Assembly: GCA_031271905.1 (NCBI GenBank)
Contig: JAISUT010000065.1
Span: 1-37,154 of the forward strand
Length of the DNA: 37,154 nt
Direction: 5' to 3'
Source of the DNA: Acidobacteriota bacterium
GTDB taxonomy: Bacteria; Acidobacteriota; UBA6911
Position 1 is the first letter of the stretch; each line of letters starts with the position of its first letter. The position numbers and the translations under genes are program-made. Shown here piece after piece: positions 17,801-27,067 of the stretch. The notes below the pieces were generated by a model. That model ran no database searches. It saw only the letters and a list, made by a program, of their open reading frames with translations, and was not told the DNA's origin.

Positions 17801-19843
17801 CTAGAACTGGCTGGGGTGCCTCTTGAAGAAATCGGTGCGGGGCGGCAGCTCCTTCATGCGGTGACAGCCGCGCTCCGCCTCGGGGACGAAAACCTCGTTG
17901 CCTTCGAAGACGTGCTCCCACGAAAAATAATCCCGCGCGTCCACGCCGAGCGCCAAGTGCTCGAAGATCATCTGCGTGCCCGTGGGGGCGATGGGGTGCA
18001 TGAGCACAGTCGCGACCCGCAGCATGTGAAAAGTGTTGGCGAGCACTTGGACGCGCACATCCGCAGGGGCGTCCTCGGCGGCCTTGCTGGCGTCCGACCA
18101 GTATTTGTTCGCGCCGCGGATGAAGTCTCCCACCTGTTGCATGAGCGTGTGCAGCTCCTGCCGGTGCATGAGGCGTTCGTATTCGAGGATGGCGGCGTGC
18201 GAGTCGGCGACGATCTTCCCATCGACCGCGCCGAGCGGCAGGAGGCCGCCGTTGTCCTTCTGCGCCCCGTAGAAGCAGGAGCGCGCCAGGCGGTTGAAGA
18301 CATTGGTCAGGAGCTGGCCTTCTTTGAGGACCGGATCCGACTCCTTCTCGCCCGCGTCGGGGTTGAGCGGCTTGGGTTGGAAGCTCACCGGCCGGAGGCC
18401 GAGCCCGAGCGCGAGGAAGTGCGCCCGCAGTTGCTCGACCGTGTAATGCTCCAACAGGTCGTCCGCCATCGGCGGCTTGACCGCGCCCGAGGAGGACGCC
18501 TTCTTGCCGAGGAACTGCAAGTGGTAGTTGGCGACAAGGTGCGACTGCTGCAACTCCCCCGCCGCCGCCCGCGCCTGCGGCTCATGCCCGGCGGGGAGGG
18601 CGCTCCACATGGCGGTCTGCGCCACGCCGTAGAAGTAGATGTTGTCCTGGCCGATGAACTGGTAGACCGTCGCCTCCGGGTCGCACCAGAAGTCCTCCCA
18701 CGAAAGCCCCGGGCACTTGCGCCGTGCGGGGTTCAGCGACTCGACGCCTTCGCCCTGGTTCTCCAGCCAGGCGCGGGTGAAGCTGATCGGCGCCCAGAGC
18801 GATTCGGGCCAGCACCAGACCGTCAGCCCCGACGTCCCCTCCAGCTCCGGCGCGGGGACGCCCCATCGGATGTTGCCGGTGATGCGGAACGGCACCAGCG
18901 CCTTGCCCGTGCGCAGGCGCGCCCCCTGACCCTCCAGCAACGCACGCGCCGCGTCGCGCTCGTCCAAGGTCTTGAACTCCAGCTCGAAGCTCTGCTTGCC
19001 CTTCTCGGCGGCGCGGTACTCGTGCGCGGGGAGGCTGTCGGCGACGGCGCGGTACTGCCCCTCGTTCTCGTTCTTCACGTAGATGATGGGGGCGACGAGG
19101 AACTCGTCGATGGTGTTGCTGACCACCGGGCGCGCATGGCCTTCGCCTTGCAGGAGCGCGACGAACTCCTTGAGCAGCCCTTTGAAGGCGGGCAGGTCGA
19201 AGTACCAGTTCGCCACGTCGCGCATGACGGGGCGCTTGCCGGACAGTGCGCTCACCGGTGCGATCAGGTCGGAGGGGAGGTACTGATGGCCGAGGTCGCA
19301 CTCGTCGGCGTAGGCGTGCTCGGACTTGCACCCCGGCACGGGACAGCGCCCCACGACCTGCCGCCCGTTGAGGAAGCTGCCCGCGTCCTCGTCGTAGAAC
19401 TGCGCGGTCACGAGCTTATGCAGGTGGCCGTTCGCATGGAGCGTCCTGATTATCCACCCGGTCATGTCCTCGTGCGCCGCCTTGGCCTTGCCGATGCCGG
19501 AGCCTTCGAAGATGTCCAGCGAGATGCAGTAATTCTTGAGCGTCGCGACCTGCCGGTCGTGGTTCGCCTTCACATAGTCGGAGATCCCGCCGTCGAACAG
19601 CCCCGCCTCCACGAGCTTGCGGTAGCCTTCGTCGATGGGGGAGCCGTAACAGTCCGTGCCGCTGATGAAAAGCACGTTCTCCTCGCCGATGCGGTCGCGC
19701 AGGAAGCGCGCAAAGGCGTCGGCGGGCACGAACACGCCGCCGATGTGACCGAAGTGCAACCCCTTGTTGCCGTAAGGCATTCCGGCGGTGACGATGGCTC
19801 TCTTAGGGAAACGGGGACGGGACGAAAAATCGGTAACGCTCAA
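17801..19843 (-). CDS. metG: Methionyl-tRNA synthetase with variant KMSKS motif
   Basis: I place the start at a TTG (19843) because GAGGAG lies 5 nt upstream and the upstream residues are not conserved; this gives 680 aa. The class I HIGH-like motif is HFGHI (30-34) in TAGMPYGNKGLHFGHIGG, followed by FISGTDCYGSP. A Cys/His knuckle (CPVPGC...CDLGH, about 167-186) fits the zinc-binding connective domain. An extra ~70-residue piece (about 250-318) precedes FRITGNIRWGVPAPE. WPESLWAPISF is the methionine-pocket region. The KMSKS loop reads KKASSS (about 447-452), keeping the first Lys but not the canonical sequence. The C-terminal anticodon-binding helices follow; no EMAP/Trbp111-like domain is seen. 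It charges tRNA-Met. Confidence 0.88.
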   Translation of the reverse strand: MSVTDFSSRPRFPKRAIVTAGMPYGNKGLHFGHIGGVFVPADAFARFLRDRIGEENVLFISGTDCYGSPIDEGYRKLVEAGLFDGGISDYVKANHDRQVATLKNYCISLDIFEGSGIGKAKAAHEDMTGWIIRTLHANGHLHKLVTAQFYDEDAGSFLNGRQVVGRCPVPGCKSEHAYADECDLGHQYLPSDLIAPVSALSGKRPVMRDVANWYFDLPAFKGLLKEFVALLQGEGHARPVVSNTIDEFLVAPIIYVKNENEGQYRAVADSLPAHEYRAAEKGKQSFELEFKTLDERDAARALLEGQGARLRTGKALVPFRITGNIRWGVPAPELEGTSGLTVWCWPESLWAPISFTRAWLENQGEGVESLNPARRKCPGLSWEDFWCDPEATVYQFIGQDNIYFYGVAQTAMWSALPAGHEPQARAAAGELQQSHLVANYHLQFLGKKASSSGAVKPPMADDLLEHYTVEQLRAHFLALGLGLRPVSFQPKPLNPDAGEKESDPVLKEGQLLTNVFNRLARSCFYGAQKDNGGLLPLGAVDGKIVADSHAAILEYERLMHRQELHTLMQQVGDFIRGANKYWSDASKAAEDAPADVRVQVLANTFHMLRVATVLMHPIAPTGTQMIFEHLALGVDARDYFSWEHVFEGNEVFVPEAERGCHRMKELPPRTDFFKRHPSQF

Positions 19844-19931
19844 GATGTCTCCTCTGCACACTGGGTTCAAACCGACCAGATTTTACTACGAACCCATGGG
19901 GAATGGGGATAGTCACGGCGAAAATAATTCC

Positions 19932-19962
19932 TTGACACGCACGCCCGGTTTCGTGTTGCATA
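19932..19962 (+). promoter_or_regulatory. Candidate promoter for the pseudouridine synthase operon
   Basis: A perfect -35 box TTGACA (19932-19937) lies between the divergent metG and rluA-like genes. The best -10 choices (TTGCAT at 18-bp or TGCATA at 19-bp spacing) are weak, so the exact start is uncertain. Confidence 0.45.
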
Positions 19963-20064
19963 AGCCCGTCCATCGCGGAGGAAGTGGCGATTGGCGCGGT
20001 CGCGGCAGCGTCCCCCCGTCGGCGCGGGACGCCGGGTCGCCGCCCGTTTCATGCGGAAGGTTTC

Positions 20065-21018
20065 ATGATGCCGGATAGAACCCATTCTTGGATCGTCGGC
20101 GACGACGCGGCGGGGACGCGCCTGGACCGCTTCATCGCCGCGCAACTGCCGGGGGAGAGCCGGTCGCAGATACAAAATTGGATCCGGGGCGGCGGCGTCG
20201 GCGTCGGCGGGGACGCCGTCAAGACCGGCCGCCGCCTCAAGGCGGGGGATGTCGTCACGCTCGACGCCCCCGTCGCGCCGCCGCCCGAGCCCTTCCCCGA
20301 GGCGATCCCCCTGGAGGTGCTGTACGAGGACGGGGACGTCGCCGTGATCGACAAGCCTGCGGGGATGGCGTGCCACGCCGGCGCGGGCTTGCGCGCCGGG
20401 ACGCTGGTCAACGCCCTGCTCCACCGCATGGGGCCGCTGGAGGCGGGAGATCCGTCGCGCCCCGGCATCGTGCACCGCCTCGACAAGTTCACCAGCGGCG
20501 TGATCCTGACCGCGAAGAGCAACTTCGCGCACCGGCTGCTCTCCGCGCAGTTCAAGGGGCGCGAGGTCAAGAAGGAGTATGTCGCGCTGGTGCATGGCGC
20601 GCCATCGCCCCCCTCGGGGACGATCGACCTGGGCATCGGGCGCGACCCGGCGAACCGGAAGAAGATGTCCGTCCGCGCCCGACGCAAGCGCGACGCCGTC
20701 ACCCATTACTCGGTGCGCCTGGACTTCGGATTCGCCGCGTTGCTGGACATCGGCATCGACACCGGCAGGACGCACCAGATACGGGTCCACTTGGCGGCGA
20801 AGGGGCATCCGGTCGTCGGCGACCCGCTCTACGGCGGCAGGGGCGCCAAGAACCTCCCCGCCGGCGTCGCGCCGCTCGCCGAGGCGTTGCACCGCCCCTT
20901 CCTCCACGCGAGCCGCATCGAGTTCACGCATCCCCGCTCGGGGGAGCGGCTCGCCTTCTCCGCGCCGCTCCCGGAGGAGTTGCGGCGGTTCCTCGACAGG
21001 TTGGCGCAAAAGGGTTAG
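20065..21018 (+). CDS. RluA-family pseudouridine synthase
   Basis: The 317-aa protein begins with tandem ATGs (20065, 20068) after GGAAGG. An N-terminal S4-like RNA-binding domain (about 10-70, GTRLDRFIAAQLPGESRSQI) is followed by the catalytic domain: VIDKPAGMACHAG, the invariant motif HRLDKFTSGVIL with catalytic Asp140, and GRTHQIRVHLAAKGHPVVGD near the end. These are diagnostic of RluA/RluC/RluD enzymes that isomerise uridines in 23S rRNA or tRNA. The S4 domain favours RluC/RluD type; I cannot fix the target uridine from sequence. The C-S lyase gene follows in the same direction after 128 bp. Confidence 0.9.
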   Translation: MMPDRTHSWIVGDDAAGTRLDRFIAAQLPGESRSQIQNWIRGGGVGVGGDAVKTGRRLKAGDVVTLDAPVAPPPEPFPEAIPLEVLYEDGDVAVIDKPAGMACHAGAGLRAGTLVNALLHRMGPLEAGDPSRPGIVHRLDKFTSGVILTAKSNFAHRLLSAQFKGREVKKEYVALVHGAPSPPSGTIDLGIGRDPANRKKMSVRARRKRDAVTHYSVRLDFGFAALLDIGIDTGRTHQIRVHLAAKGHPVVGDPLYGGRGAKNLPAGVAPLAEALHRPFLHASRIEFTHPRSGERLAFSAPLPEELRRFLDRLAQKG

Positions 21019-21052
21019 GAAATCCGGCGGGCGGCGTTATCTTTAAAAGTTG

Positions 21053-21068
21053 TCTTTAGAGGTGCCCC
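21053..21068 (+). repeat. Possible end fragment of repeat family 1
   Basis: CTTTAGAGGTGCCCC resembles the right terminus of family 1 (TTTTTAGAGGTTCCC). No left end or interior is found nearby, so this may be a decayed end or chance. Confidence 0.25.
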
Positions 21069-21146
21069 GGTCGGCGGCGGCCGCCTTCGCAGCCTTTGCC
21101 GGCCGGGGCGGGGGCGGGACGGGTTCGGAAACGGAGGGACGGGGCG

Positions 21147-22367
21147 GTGGGGCGGTACGACTTTGACGCGGTGCCCGACAGGCGCGGCACCAATTCCTTG
21201 AAATACGATTTCGCCGCGGAGCGGGGGATGCCGGAGGGGTTGCTGCCCCTCTGGGTGGCGGACATGGATTTCCGGATCCCCCCGGAGGTCTCCCGCGCCC
21301 TCGTCCGTTCGGCGGAGCACGCGATCTTCGGCTACTCCGACTCCAAGCCGGGATACTTCGCCGCAGTGCGCGACTGGTTCTCCCGCGACTTCGGCTATGA
21401 GCCGGAGGCGGAGTGGCTGGTCAAGACGCCGGGGGTGGTGTTCGCGCTGGCGATGGCGGTGCGGGCGTTCACCGACCCCGGGGACGCCGTCCTCGTCCAG
21501 CGCCCCGTCTACTACCCCTTTTCCGGCGTGGTGGACGCCAACGGACGCCGCCTCGTCAACAACCCCCTGGTCTACGAGAAGGACGGGGCGCGGGCGGGCG
21601 CGGGCGGGCGATACCGCATAGACTTCGACGACTTCGAGCGAAAGGTCGCGGGGGAGGGGGTGCGGCTCTTCCTCCTGTGCAGCCCGCACAACCCGGTGGG
21701 GCGGGTCTGGACGCGGGAGGAGCTTGCGCGCATGGGCGAGATCTGCCTGGCGCATGGTTGCGTCGTGGTCGCGGACGAGATCCACTGCGACTTCGTCTTC
21801 CCGGGGCGCAGGCACCAGGTGTTCGCCGCGATCTCGCCCGAGTTCGCCTGCAACACCATCCTCTGCACCGCGCCCAGCAAGACCTTCAACCTGGCGGGGC
21901 TCCAGGTCGCCAACATCTTCATCGCCGACGGGGGGCGGCGGCGGCGTTTCCTGCGGGAGATCGACGCCTCCGGCTACAGCCAGCTCAACGCGATGGGGCT
22001 CGTCGCCTGCCAGAGCGCCTATGAGCACGGCGCGGAATGGCTCGCGCAGTTGCGGGAATACCTCGCGGGGAATTTGGACCTCCTGCGCGACTTCGTGCGG
22101 CGCCGGCTCCCGGGGGTGCGCCTGGTGGAGCCGGAGGGGACCTACCTGGCGTGGCTGGATTTCAACGAGGCGCTGCCCGACCCCGTGGAGCTGGACCGCT
22201 TCATCGTCCGCGAAGCCGGGCTCTGGCTGGACGCGGGGACGATCTTCGGCCCGGAGGGGGGCGGTTTCGAGCGCGTCAACTTCGCCTGCCCCCGGGCGAC
22301 GCTGGAACAGGCGCTTGACCGGTTGGGCGCGGCGTGGGCGCGGCGCGGCGCGCAGGGGCCGCGATGA
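21147..22367 (+). CDS. MalY/PatB-type PLP-dependent C-S lyase (aminotransferase fold)
   Basis: A GTG start at 21147 with GGAGG about 10 nt upstream gives 406 aa beginning GRYDFDAVPDRRGTNSLKYD, the standard N-terminus of the family. Further marks are LPLWVADMDF, FGYSD, SPHNPVGRVW, VADEIHCDF, and the PLP-binding Lys in APSKTFNLAGLQ. This fold-type I subgroup includes cystathionine beta-lyases (PatB, MalY) and C-S lyases, which release thiols or homocysteine, pyruvate and ammonia from cysteine conjugates. That role would fit a genome region rich in sulfur metabolism, although the sulfur operon is 3.6 kb away. The next gene overlaps by ATGA. Confidence 0.88.
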   Translation: MGRYDFDAVPDRRGTNSLKYDFAAERGMPEGLLPLWVADMDFRIPPEVSRALVRSAEHAIFGYSDSKPGYFAAVRDWFSRDFGYEPEAEWLVKTPGVVFALAMAVRAFTDPGDAVLVQRPVYYPFSGVVDANGRRLVNNPLVYEKDGARAGAGGRYRIDFDDFERKVAGEGVRLFLLCSPHNPVGRVWTREELARMGEICLAHGCVVVADEIHCDFVFPGRRHQVFAAISPEFACNTILCTAPSKTFNLAGLQVANIFIADGGRRRRFLREIDASGYSQLNAMGLVACQSAYEHGAEWLAQLREYLAGNLDLLRDFVRRRLPGVRLVEPEGTYLAWLDFNEALPDPVELDRFIVREAGLWLDAGTIFGPEGGGFERVNFACPRATLEQALDRLGAAWARRGAQGPR

Positions 22368-23398
22368 GGCGTCCGCCGCCGCCCCTCCTCCTCGCCTGCC
22401 TCCTCTGCGCCCAGGCCGTCCTGAACGCCGCTTGCGGCGGGGCGGGGCGGTGGGGCGCGCATCCGAAGAGCTTCTACCACTGGAAGGCCAAGGTCTCCAT
22501 CGGCGAGACGGAGCGGCGGTACTTCGCCGGTCTCGGTTGCGAGAGGCTGTACATGCGCTTTTTCGACGTGGACGCCGCGCCGTCGGGCGGCTCGGCGCCG
22601 GCGGCGCCGATGGCCAAGGTCGAGCCGTTTGACGGCGCGGCGCTCGCCGCCGAGTACGTCCCGACGGTCTTCATCACCAACCGCACCTTCGTCAAGATGC
22701 CGCCGGAGGGGCGCGTCCGCCTCGCCCGCAACGTCTCCAGCCTGGTCGAGTCCGTCCGCTCGCAGAACAAGCTGGCGGCGTCGGGGGAGATCCACGTCGA
22801 TTGCGACTGGACGGCGGGCACCCGCGACGCCTACTTCGCATTCTTGGAGGAGCTGCGCGCCGCCTCGGGCAAGGATGTCTCCTGCACCTTGCGCCTGCAC
22901 CAGATAAAGTTCAGGGGCAGGGCCGGCGTCCCGCCCGTAGCCAAGGCGGTGTTGATGTGCTACGCTACCTCCGACCCGGGGGACGGCCCCGGCAGGAACT
23001 CGATCTTGGACATGGCGCTGCTCAAGGACTACATGGAGGACGCCGCCTCCTACCCGCTGGACTTCGACGTCGCCCTCCCCCTGTATTCATGGGCGGTGGT
23101 GACCAACCACCTGGGCGAGGTCAAGCTGGTCAACGACGTCGCGGCGCGCGACCTCGGCGCGGACGCGGCGCATTTCCAATACGCGGGCGGCGGCGAATAC
23201 CGCGTGAAAGAGGACTTCTTCTTTCGCGGGCTCTACCTCAACAAGGGGTTCTCCGTGAGGGTTGAGGGCGTCTCCCCGGAACTGCTGCGGGAGGCGAAGG
23301 GCTATCTCGACGGGAAGCTGCGGCGGGGCTACGGCATCGTCTACTACCACCTCGACCGGCCGTTCCTGGAGGCGTTCTCGATAAGGGACTTGGAGTGA
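22364..23398 (+). CDS. Exported protein of unknown function, first of a conserved-looking pair
   Basis: The start overlaps the C-S lyase stop (ATGA), giving 344 aa. The N-terminus MRRPPPPLLLACLLCAQAVL then NAACGG is a signal peptide, possibly lipoprotein (Cys about 26), though the lipobox is imperfect. The rest has alternating strands and helices (RLYMRFFDVD, YVPTVFITN, IHVDCDWTAGTRDAYFAFLE, LRLHQIKF, AVLMCYATSDP, FDVALPLYSWAVV), a pattern that could be a TIM barrel such as glycoside-hydrolase-like folds. I do not recognise catalytic residues. It is likely co-transcribed with the next gene, 22 bp downstream, and the pair probably acts together outside the cytoplasm. Confidence 0.7.
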   Translation: MRRPPPPLLLACLLCAQAVLNAACGGAGRWGAHPKSFYHWKAKVSIGETERRYFAGLGCERLYMRFFDVDAAPSGGSAPAAPMAKVEPFDGAALAAEYVPTVFITNRTFVKMPPEGRVRLARNVSSLVESVRSQNKLAASGEIHVDCDWTAGTRDAYFAFLEELRAASGKDVSCTLRLHQIKFRGRAGVPPVAKAVLMCYATSDPGDGPGRNSILDMALLKDYMEDAASYPLDFDVALPLYSWAVVTNHLGEVKLVNDVAARDLGADAAHFQYAGGGEYRVKEDFFFRGLYLNKGFSVRVEGVSPELLREAKGYLDGKLRRGYGIVYYHLDRPFLEAFSIRDLE

Positions 23399-23420
23399 AC
23401 ATGGGTGACGGGGGTGACGT

Positions 23421-25919
23421 GTGAGGAAGAGGCTGCTCCAAACCATCCTGCTCGCGGCGGCGCTGCTCGGTTGCGCGCTCCAGACGGGCGTCCTCGCCTG
23501 CGGCGGCGGCGACTACACCCCCGACACCGGCTTCTACAACCTGTTCATGCAGGAGATCATCGACGATGCGCGCTACTACCCCTTCCTGCTCACCGAGGGC
23601 GGCTTCTACCGCTCCGCAGACCGGGGAGGGGGCAAGAACGAGAACATCGAGGAATGGGCGGCCTACCTGGGGATCGCCTACGACGACGCCCGCCGCCTGG
23701 TGTTCGACTCCGCCTCCGCGGCGTTGGAGAAGTTGCTCGGGGGGGCGCCCGCGCCGGAGGCGGGGCTCGGCTTCCTGACGCCCGAGTTCGCGGCGAAGCA
23801 CAAGGCGGCGCTGCACTACCTGGTCGTCGCCAAGGGGCTGGAGCCCTACATGTCCGTCGGCGGGGCGTACGAACAGGCTTGGGACTACGGGGACGGGGTG
23901 CCGGATCTCCGGCCCGCGTCCGACCTCGACTATGACGAGACCCGGGCGATGTTGCAAAAGGAGTGGCGGGAGGCGCCGGACAAGGAGTTGAAGCTCCGTT
24001 ACGGCTACCAGCTCGTGCGTTTCGCGCATTATTCCGGCATGTACGACGACGCCGTCGCCTTCTTCGAGGACTGCGTGGCGCCGCTGGGGCACACCCCGCC
24101 CATGTACTACCACGCCCTGTCGCAGAAGGCGGGCGCGCTGCGTGGGCGCGGGGACGTCGCCGAGGCGAACGCCGACTTCTTCCGCGTGTTCGCCCACTCC
24201 AACAACCTGAAGGAGGCCGCCCTGGTCAGCATCCGCTTCACCGACGACGTCTCCTTCCAGGAGTTCTTGGAAAAAGCCGAGGGGGACCAGGAGCGCAACG
24301 ACGCCTACCTGCTGCTGGGCTTCACGGCGTTCAGCAACCCGTTGAACGCGGTCGAGAAGATCGTGGCCGCCACGCCCGACGCCATCCAGGCGAAGGTCTT
24401 GATGGCGCGCGCGGTCAACACGCTGGAGCGGCTGTTGCTGCCGACCTCCCCGTATGCCTCGCCCTACTGGCTCGGCGGGATCGACGACTACCGCGACGCC
24501 GGGGAGGCTGCCGGCAAGGCGGGGCGGCGGCGCTACCCCGAGCCGCCCAACGACAAGACGCGGGCGTTTTTGGGCGACGCCATGAGGCTGTCCGCCCGGC
24601 TCGCCGAGTCGGGGGATGTGAAGGGCAAGGATTTTTGGCTCATCACCTCCGCCTACCTGCATTTCCTGGACGGGGATTACGCCACGGCGCGCAAGCACCT
24701 GGGGAAGGTCGCCGACCAGGGCGGCAAATACCGGGTGCAGGGTCGGAACCTCGGCATGTACATCGACGTCAGCGAGCCCGCCGCCATCACGCCCGAGGTC
24801 GAGGGGGCGCTGTTTGCGAAATACCGCGACCTGCTTGGACGGGAGCGCCCCCCTCGCCAGGCTTCGTCGCCGGACGGGACGCCGGAGGACTGGTTCTCCT
24901 ATAGCACGCGCAGCTTCGTCAGGGACGTGTTCGCCAACCGCTACTACCTCCAGAAGGAGTACGCGAAATCCTTCCTGCTGCACCACGACATCGACGGCTT
25001 GCGCCTGCACCCCGACCTGGGGCTGCTGGATCAGTTGGAGGCTTTCTTCGACAAGCCGGGCAAGACCGGCTTCGAGAAGGTCATCGTCGAGGGGATATAC
25101 CCTTATCGCGACGACGACCCCGGCCGGGTGCGGGAGAAGGTGGACGTCCACGGCCGCATCGACTACATCCGGGGCGTCGTCCACCTCGCCGACGCCGATT
25201 TCGACAAGGCGCTGACGGCGTTCTCGCGGATGAAAAAGCGCGAGATGGAGATCCCCCGCGACATCTTCGGCTACAACCGCATCGAGTGCTTCGACTGCGC
25301 CGGCGCCGACGTGATGGCGACCGACTACCTGGAGGACTTCCCCTACATCGCGGAGACGATGGACGAAAAGGGGCTTGCGGACGCCTTGGTCCGCCTGCGC
25401 GAGGCCGGGAAGAAGGCGGGGGGCGGGGACGGCGAGCTTGCCGCCAAGGCGAACTACCTGGTCGGCAACTTCGTCTACAACACCACGCGCACCGGCTATT
25501 ACCGGGGGGTGACGCGCTTCTCCCCATCGAGTTCCCACGAAAACGGCGCATACTACGGGGCGGACCGCGCCGACATCCTCGACGGGACTTACTTCATGTC
25601 CTTCCACCAGTATCACAAGAACAACGTCGCGGCGGCGCGGAGCTACTTGGAGAAGGCGCTCGGGCAGGCGAAAGACCGGGAGTTGCGCGCCCGCATCGTC
25701 TTCGCCCTGTCCAAATGCGAGCTGGAGGAGTATTACGACGGCACCGACGCGGCGGCGTTCGCGGGGCGCCGCCGCGGCGCATACGGTGACGACGACGGCA
25801 TCCTGATAACGGATCGGAGACGTTTCGAGGAGCTGGCGGGGTACGACGACACCGAGTTTTACGGCGAGGTGGCGAGCCGGTGCAAGTATTTCGAATACTT
25901 CATCAACAACCGCCTCTAA
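23421..25919 (+). CDS. Large exported helical-repeat protein of unknown function
   Basis: A GTG start gives 832 aa. The N-terminus MRKRLLQTILLAAALLGCAL is a signal sequence with two possible lipoprotein cysteines (LLGC, VLAC). The mature start CGGGDYTPDTGFYNLFMQEI is distinctive. Most of the length is predicted helical with TPR-like segments (for example AYLHFLDGDYATARKHLGKV and the region around 24000-24200). I cannot assign a family name. It follows the previous exported protein by 22 bp and closes the rluA-patB-exported-exported run. The promoter of the sulfur operon lies directly downstream. Confidence 0.7.
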   Translation: MRKRLLQTILLAAALLGCALQTGVLACGGGDYTPDTGFYNLFMQEIIDDARYYPFLLTEGGFYRSADRGGGKNENIEEWAAYLGIAYDDARRLVFDSASAALEKLLGGAPAPEAGLGFLTPEFAAKHKAALHYLVVAKGLEPYMSVGGAYEQAWDYGDGVPDLRPASDLDYDETRAMLQKEWREAPDKELKLRYGYQLVRFAHYSGMYDDAVAFFEDCVAPLGHTPPMYYHALSQKAGALRGRGDVAEANADFFRVFAHSNNLKEAALVSIRFTDDVSFQEFLEKAEGDQERNDAYLLLGFTAFSNPLNAVEKIVAATPDAIQAKVLMARAVNTLERLLLPTSPYASPYWLGGIDDYRDAGEAAGKAGRRRYPEPPNDKTRAFLGDAMRLSARLAESGDVKGKDFWLITSAYLHFLDGDYATARKHLGKVADQGGKYRVQGRNLGMYIDVSEPAAITPEVEGALFAKYRDLLGRERPPRQASSPDGTPEDWFSYSTRSFVRDVFANRYYLQKEYAKSFLLHHDIDGLRLHPDLGLLDQLEAFFDKPGKTGFEKVIVEGIYPYRDDDPGRVREKVDVHGRIDYIRGVVHLADADFDKALTAFSRMKKREMEIPRDIFGYNRIECFDCAGADVMATDYLEDFPYIAETMDEKGLADALVRLREAGKKAGGGDGELAAKANYLVGNFVYNTTRTGYYRGVTRFSPSSSHENGAYYGADRADILDGTYFMSFHQYHKNNVAAARSYLEKALGQAKDRELRARIVFALSKCELEEYYDGTDAAAFAGRRRGAYGDDDGILITDRRRFEELAGYDDTEFYGEVASRCKYFEYFINNRL

Positions 25920-25955
25920 ACACATAAATTCAGATATGGATTTAGAAGATTTTGC

Positions 25956-25984
25956 TTGACCGTCGATGGATGCCCACGTAAAGT
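25956..25984 (+). promoter_or_regulatory. Promoter of the sulfur operon
   Basis: TTGACC (25956-25961), a 17-bp spacer and TAAAGT (25979-25984) lie 31 bp before the sulfhydrylase start, in a short AT-rich gap. This is a good sigma-70-type match for the seven-gene unit downstream. Confidence 0.6.
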
Positions 25985-26014
25985 ATCTCTTTCGCGCCAT
26001 TTCGCAGGGAAGGG

Positions 26015-27067
26015 ATGATGCACGCATTGGAAAACCTTGAAGGGGCTGCCGGGGGGACTCTCGAACCGGACGGGGCTGCGGGCGTCTTGACCGGCGGGGC
26101 CCCCGTCGAGCCTGTCGCGCCCCGCCGGGGCGCGCGCATCTTGGATCTTGTGGGCGAGACCCCCCTTTTGGAGCTGGTGACGCTGTCGCAACCCTACCGG
26201 CACAAGGACGTCGCGATCCTCGCCAAGGCGGAGTTCCTGAACCCGAGCGGCTCGGTCAAGGATCGCGCCGCCAAGGCGATGTTGCTGGATGGCGTCGGGC
26301 GGGGGTTGCTCGACATCGGCAAGGCCGTCATCGACGCCACGAGCGGCAACACCGGCATCTCGTACGCCATGATGGGGGCGGCGCTCGGCTACCGGGTGCT
26401 GCTCTACATGCCCGCCAACACCAGCCCGGAGCGCAAGCGGATGATCCGGCGCTTCGGCGCGGAGGTCGTCGAGACCGACCCGCTGCTCGGCTCGGACGGC
26501 GCGTTCCTGGCGGTGCGGGAGGCGGTCAAGGCGTCCCCCTCGCGCTACTTCTACCCCGACCAGTACAACAACCCGGCGAACGCGCAGGCGCATTTCGACG
26601 GCACGGGACGCGAGGTCTGGGAGCAGACGGCGGGCAGGGTCACGCATTTCGTCGCCGGCATGGGCACGTCGGGGACTTTCACCGGCACGGCGCGGCGGCT
26701 CAAGCGGGAGAACCCCGCCGTCAGGACGCTCGCGGTGCAGCCCTCCTCGCCCTTCCACGGCATCGAGGGGACCAAGCACATGGCATCGACCATCAGGCCG
26801 GGGATCATGGACGAGAGCCTGCAAGACGGCGTCATCGAGATCGAGACCGAGCTGGCGTACGAGATCACGCGCCGCCTCGCCTTGCAGGAGGGGATCTTCG
26901 CGGGCGTCTCCTCGGGGGCGAACGTGGCGGCGGCGATGAAGGCGGCGGAGGACGCCCCGCCCGGCTCGGTGATCGTCACCGTGCTGTGCGACAGCGGCTC
27001 GCGCTACACCTCCGACAGGTTCTGGGAGGTCGGGGAGCCGGAGTACGGCTTCGACTGGAAGATATAG
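26015..27067 (+). CDS. Cysteine synthase / O-acetylserine sulfhydrylase (CysK/CysM family)
   Basis: The 350-aa protein (start 26015, or the adjacent ATG 26018, which is better spaced from AGGGA) has a 40-residue N-terminal extension before the PLP fold. Motifs: NPSGSVKDRAAK with PLP Lys82, substrate loop DATSGNTGISYAM, phosphate loop GMGTSGTFTG, and GIFAGVSSGAN. It makes cysteine from O-acetylserine and a sulfide donor. Because the next genes encode a CysO-like carrier and a Mec-like peptidase, the sulfur donor may be the carrier thiocarboxylate, as for M. tuberculosis CysM; this is inference from context. The serine acetyltransferase that makes its substrate is the last gene of the same unit. 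Confidence 0.9.
   Translation: MMHALENLEGAAGGTLEPDGAAGVLTGGAPVEPVAPRRGARILDLVGETPLLELVTLSQPYRHKDVAILAKAEFLNPSGSVKDRAAKAMLLDGVGRGLLDIGKAVIDATSGNTGISYAMMGAALGYRVLLYMPANTSPERKRMIRRFGAEVVETDPLLGSDGAFLAVREAVKASPSRYFYPDQYNNPANAQAHFDGTGREVWEQTAGRVTHFVAGMGTSGTFTGTARRLKRENPAVRTLAVQPSSPFHGIEGTKHMASTIRPGIMDESLQDGVIEIETELAYEITRRLALQEGIFAGVSSGANVAAAMKAAEDAPPGSVIVTVLCDSGSRYTSDRFWEVGEPEYGFDWKI

Noticed and set aside
17723-19912. 729-aa plus-strand open frame
   Set aside because: Antisense of the methionyl-tRNA synthetase, which has clear catalytic motifs; the frame is a GC-rich shadow.
23238-26027. 929-aa minus-strand open frame
   Set aside because: Antisense of the exported helical protein, which has a signal peptide and ribosome site; this frame has neither.
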